NCBI RefSeq assembly: GCF_001187435.1
Contig: NZ_LFXA01000002.1
Span: 186,001 to 250,000 of the forward strand
Length of the DNA: 64,000 nucleotides
From: Streptomyces caatingaensis
Lineage (GTDB): Bacteria; Actinomycetota; Actinomycetes; Streptomycetales; Streptomycetaceae
Direction: 5' to 3'
Under the pieces are notes generated by a model. That model was not told the DNA's origin, did no database searches, and worked only from the letters and a program-made list of their open reading frames with translations. The stretch's first letter is position 1, and every line of letters begins with the position of its first letter. A program made the translations under genes and the position numbers. Positions 62,667 to 64,000 of this stretch are shown one piece after another.

Positions 62667-63848
62667 CTACCGCCTGCGGGTCGGCTGGGCGTTGGCGGTG
62701 AGGGGCGGCAGCGGGCGGCTGGTTGTGGCCGACCGGGGGCTTCGGTACACGCTGACGGAGGCCGGTGGCCCGGCGCGGGCGGCTGCCGGTGGGCGTGGCG
62801 CGTGGCGGGGTGCCGGTGAGTGATGTGGTGGGGTGGTGCGTTGCCAGCGGGCGCGGATGGTGGTGAGGTCGGCGAGAGCGCGGCGGCTGCCGGTGACGAG
62901 CTGGTGAGGGGTGTTGGCCGGGTCGTCGGTGAATGCCTGGATCCGCAGGGCGATGGTGTGCGCCCGGGCGAGCAGGGAGCGCTGGAGGACGCGTTCGCCC
63001 CAGTGTTCCGGTGAGCCGACGGGCGTGGAGAGCAAGGCGATCAGGTCGGCTGGGGTGATGTCCGTGGTGAGCAGGCCGCGGTGCTGAGCTTCCCAGAGCA
63101 CGGTGACGGCGTCGACGGGATCGTCCCGGCGGGCCAGGGCGGTCAGGCACTGGAAGAGGGCGCCGTGCAGGGGCAGGACGAAGTCGTCAGGCTGCAGCCA
63201 TCGTATGGTCTTGAGGCCGGAGGGGTGGGCGGTGGCGGACGCCAGCAACAGCCGTTCTTCCTCCACCGCATCCTCGCCGGCATGGCAGGGCCGGGTCGTG
63301 GGGGTCGGCGTGCGGGGGAGCGAGCCAGGGTGCGGGGCGAACTGGCCGGCGAGTTCGTCCAGGAACCGGGCTAGGGCATCGGCCTGGTCCAGGACAGCGG
63401 CGGCCGGGTCGGGTCCCGTGGTGTCGGTGGCCGACTGGGCCAGGCGCTGGGCATGTATGTGCAGGCTCCGGCGGGCGTGGTCGGCCCGGACTATCCGCGC
63501 GTACGCGGCCGCGTGCCCGGCCCAGGGGCATGCGTGGACCAGGCTGTGCAGGTAGGCGGCGGTCAGGCCAGGGGCTTCGGGCCGGGCCGCGTGCAGAACA
63601 GCGTTCAGCCAGACAGGTTCCCTCGCATGCGCCTCGGCGGCGGGCGGGGGGATGGTGCGCATGGCCGCGAAGAGGACGGCGTGGGAGTGGTTGCCGAAGT
63701 GGCTGGGCTCCAGGGCGCCAACGGTCTTCAGCTGTTGCGGGTCGAGAAGGAGAGCGCCAAGCAGTGCCTGCTCGGCGTAGTACACCGGCTGCGGCGGAAC
63801 CGGCTCGTCCAGGCCGCAGTCCTGCTGAGGGAGGGCGGAGTCGGGCAT
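62667..63848 (-). CDS. Protein with two DnaB helicase N-terminal-like domains
   Basis: A 393-aa protein. Residues ~22-130 read YYAEQALLGALLLDPQQLKT, LEPSHFGNHSHAVLFAAMRT and YLHSLVHACPWAGHAAAYAR, the DnaB N-terminal domain. A second related copy at ~195-310 reads ERLLLASATAHPSGLKTIRW, LQPDDFVLPLHGALFQCLTA and LIALLSTPVGSPEHWGERVL. No RecA-like ATPase domain follows; the last ~70 residues are Pro/Arg-rich. It may bind primase or helicase to direct element replication. Its ATG shares one base with the upstream methyltransferase stop. Confidence 0.75.
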   Translation of the reverse strand: MPDSALPQQDCGLDEPVPPQPVYYAEQALLGALLLDPQQLKTVGALEPSHFGNHSHAVLFAAMRTIPPPAAEAHAREPVWLNAVLHAARPEAPGLTAAYLHSLVHACPWAGHAAAYARIVRADHARRSLHIHAQRLAQSATDTTGPDPAAAVLDQADALARFLDELAGQFAPHPGSLPRTPTPTTRPCHAGEDAVEEERLLLASATAHPSGLKTIRWLQPDDFVLPLHGALFQCLTALARRDDPVDAVTVLWEAQHRGLLTTDITPADLIALLSTPVGSPEHWGERVLQRSLLARAHTIALRIQAFTDDPANTPHQLVTGSRRALADLTTIRARWQRTTPPHHSPAPRHAPRPPAAARAGPPASVSVYRSPRSATTSRPLPPLTANAQPTRRR

Positions 63849-64000
63849 CAGGCCGCCAGGGCGAAGTCGTCGGGGCCCAGGGTCCTACCGAGGTGCGGGG
63901 CCAGGAGATGGGCCGCGAGTCGCGGGGGAACCGCGTTGCCGATCTGGGAGAACCGCTGGCCTTTATTGCCCTGCCACGGGTAGTCGGCGGGGAACGTCTG
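63848..64000 (-). CDS. C-5 cytosine DNA methyltransferase, C-terminal end (partial)
   Basis: The last 50 codons, read from the right edge, include [20 protein letters not shown] then [17 protein letters not shown]. These are motifs IX-X of m5C DNA methyltransferases, whose QIGNAVPP closes the SAM site. The rest, including the Pro-Cys nucleophile, is outside. It overlaps the DnaB-N-like gene by one base, so they share an operon. It may protect the element from host restriction. Confidence 0.85.
   Translation of the reverse strand, partial: QTFPADYPWQGNKGQRFSQIGNAVPPRLAAHLLAPHLGRTLGPDDFALAA

Larger units (their letters stand above)
59987..64000. mobile_element. Left end of an integrated element (runs off the window)
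   Basis: From about 59987 the DNA has lower GC, an interrupted chromosomal gene at its edge, an Xis-like protein first, then orphan nuclease-like, RHH-like, DnaB-N-like and cytosine methyltransferase genes. No integrase is seen at this end; it may lie at the far end. The attachment core cannot be fixed without the other junction. The integrase type (serine or tyrosine) is unknown. Confidence 0.65.

Overview
This window is high-GC actinobacterial DNA, almost certainly Streptomyces. GC is about 72-74%, third codon positions are strongly G/C, GTG starts and 4-bp ATGA overlaps are common, and rare TTA codons sit in a few accessory genes. A complete tetracenomycin-type type II polyketide locus suggests S. 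glaucescens or a close tetracenomycin producer. That species call is inference; no 16S or housekeeping marker is present.

Left part (1-17.9 kb): the 3' part of a secreted protease with VCBS/FG-GAP repeats; a magnesium pair (mgtA, mgtC) behind a long leader with two possible short leader ORFs; a GNAT acetyltransferase; a small secreted protein; a LysA-type decarboxylase; a SAV_915/SseB-like protein; two coupled acyl-CoA synthetases; two paralogous AraC regulators flanking a decayed regulator locus; and a HemK-like methyltransferase that ends at a GC-only tandem repeat.

17.9-30.4 kb: the tetracenomycin locus. tcmR (TetR) is divergent from tcmA (14-TM exporter) over a clear double palindrome. 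tcmP points left and tcmG-H-I-J-K-L-M-N-O runs right. A 66-aa DUF6059-like ORF overlaps the end of tcmO. tcmK/L/M are the minimal PKS; tcmN, tcmJ and tcmI cover cyclisation; tcmH and tcmG are oxygenases; tcmN, tcmO and tcmP supply O-methylation. tcmA carries a TTA codon at residue 10.

31-49.7 kb: purine and allantoin breakdown. hyi-glxR-gcl recycles glyoxylate to glycerate. A fused UraD-UraH protein, uricase, 8-oxoguanine deaminase and a purine permease take urate to allantoin. allB and alc take allantoin to ureidoglycolate, and aceB feeds glyoxylate into malate. An IclR regulator (AllR-like) lies inside the region, and four related palindromes precede the hyi, uraDH, aceB and allB operons, so one regulon is likely. 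Two points stand out: the UraD-UraH fusion, and a Gcl with the canonical TPP glutamate where the E. coli enzyme has valine.

49.8-59.9 kb: a TenA-like protein, an XRE-cupin regulator with a DUF6126 micro-protein behind a 33-bp palindrome, a secreted RNase Sa-type ribonuclease, a KDPG aldolase, a LysE exporter, REP-like tandem repeats, and a GntR / sugar-ABC / ROK-kinase operon.

59.9-64 kb: a pcaD-like gene stops after about 31 codons and lower-GC DNA of an integrated element begins. It carries an Xis-like protein, a nuclease-like DUF5655 protein, a tiny possibly leaderless membrane peptide, an RHH-like protein, a protein with two DnaB-N-like domains but no helicase domain, and the C-terminal end of a cytosine-C5 methyltransferase that runs off the window. 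No rRNA, tRNA or CRISPR array was seen.
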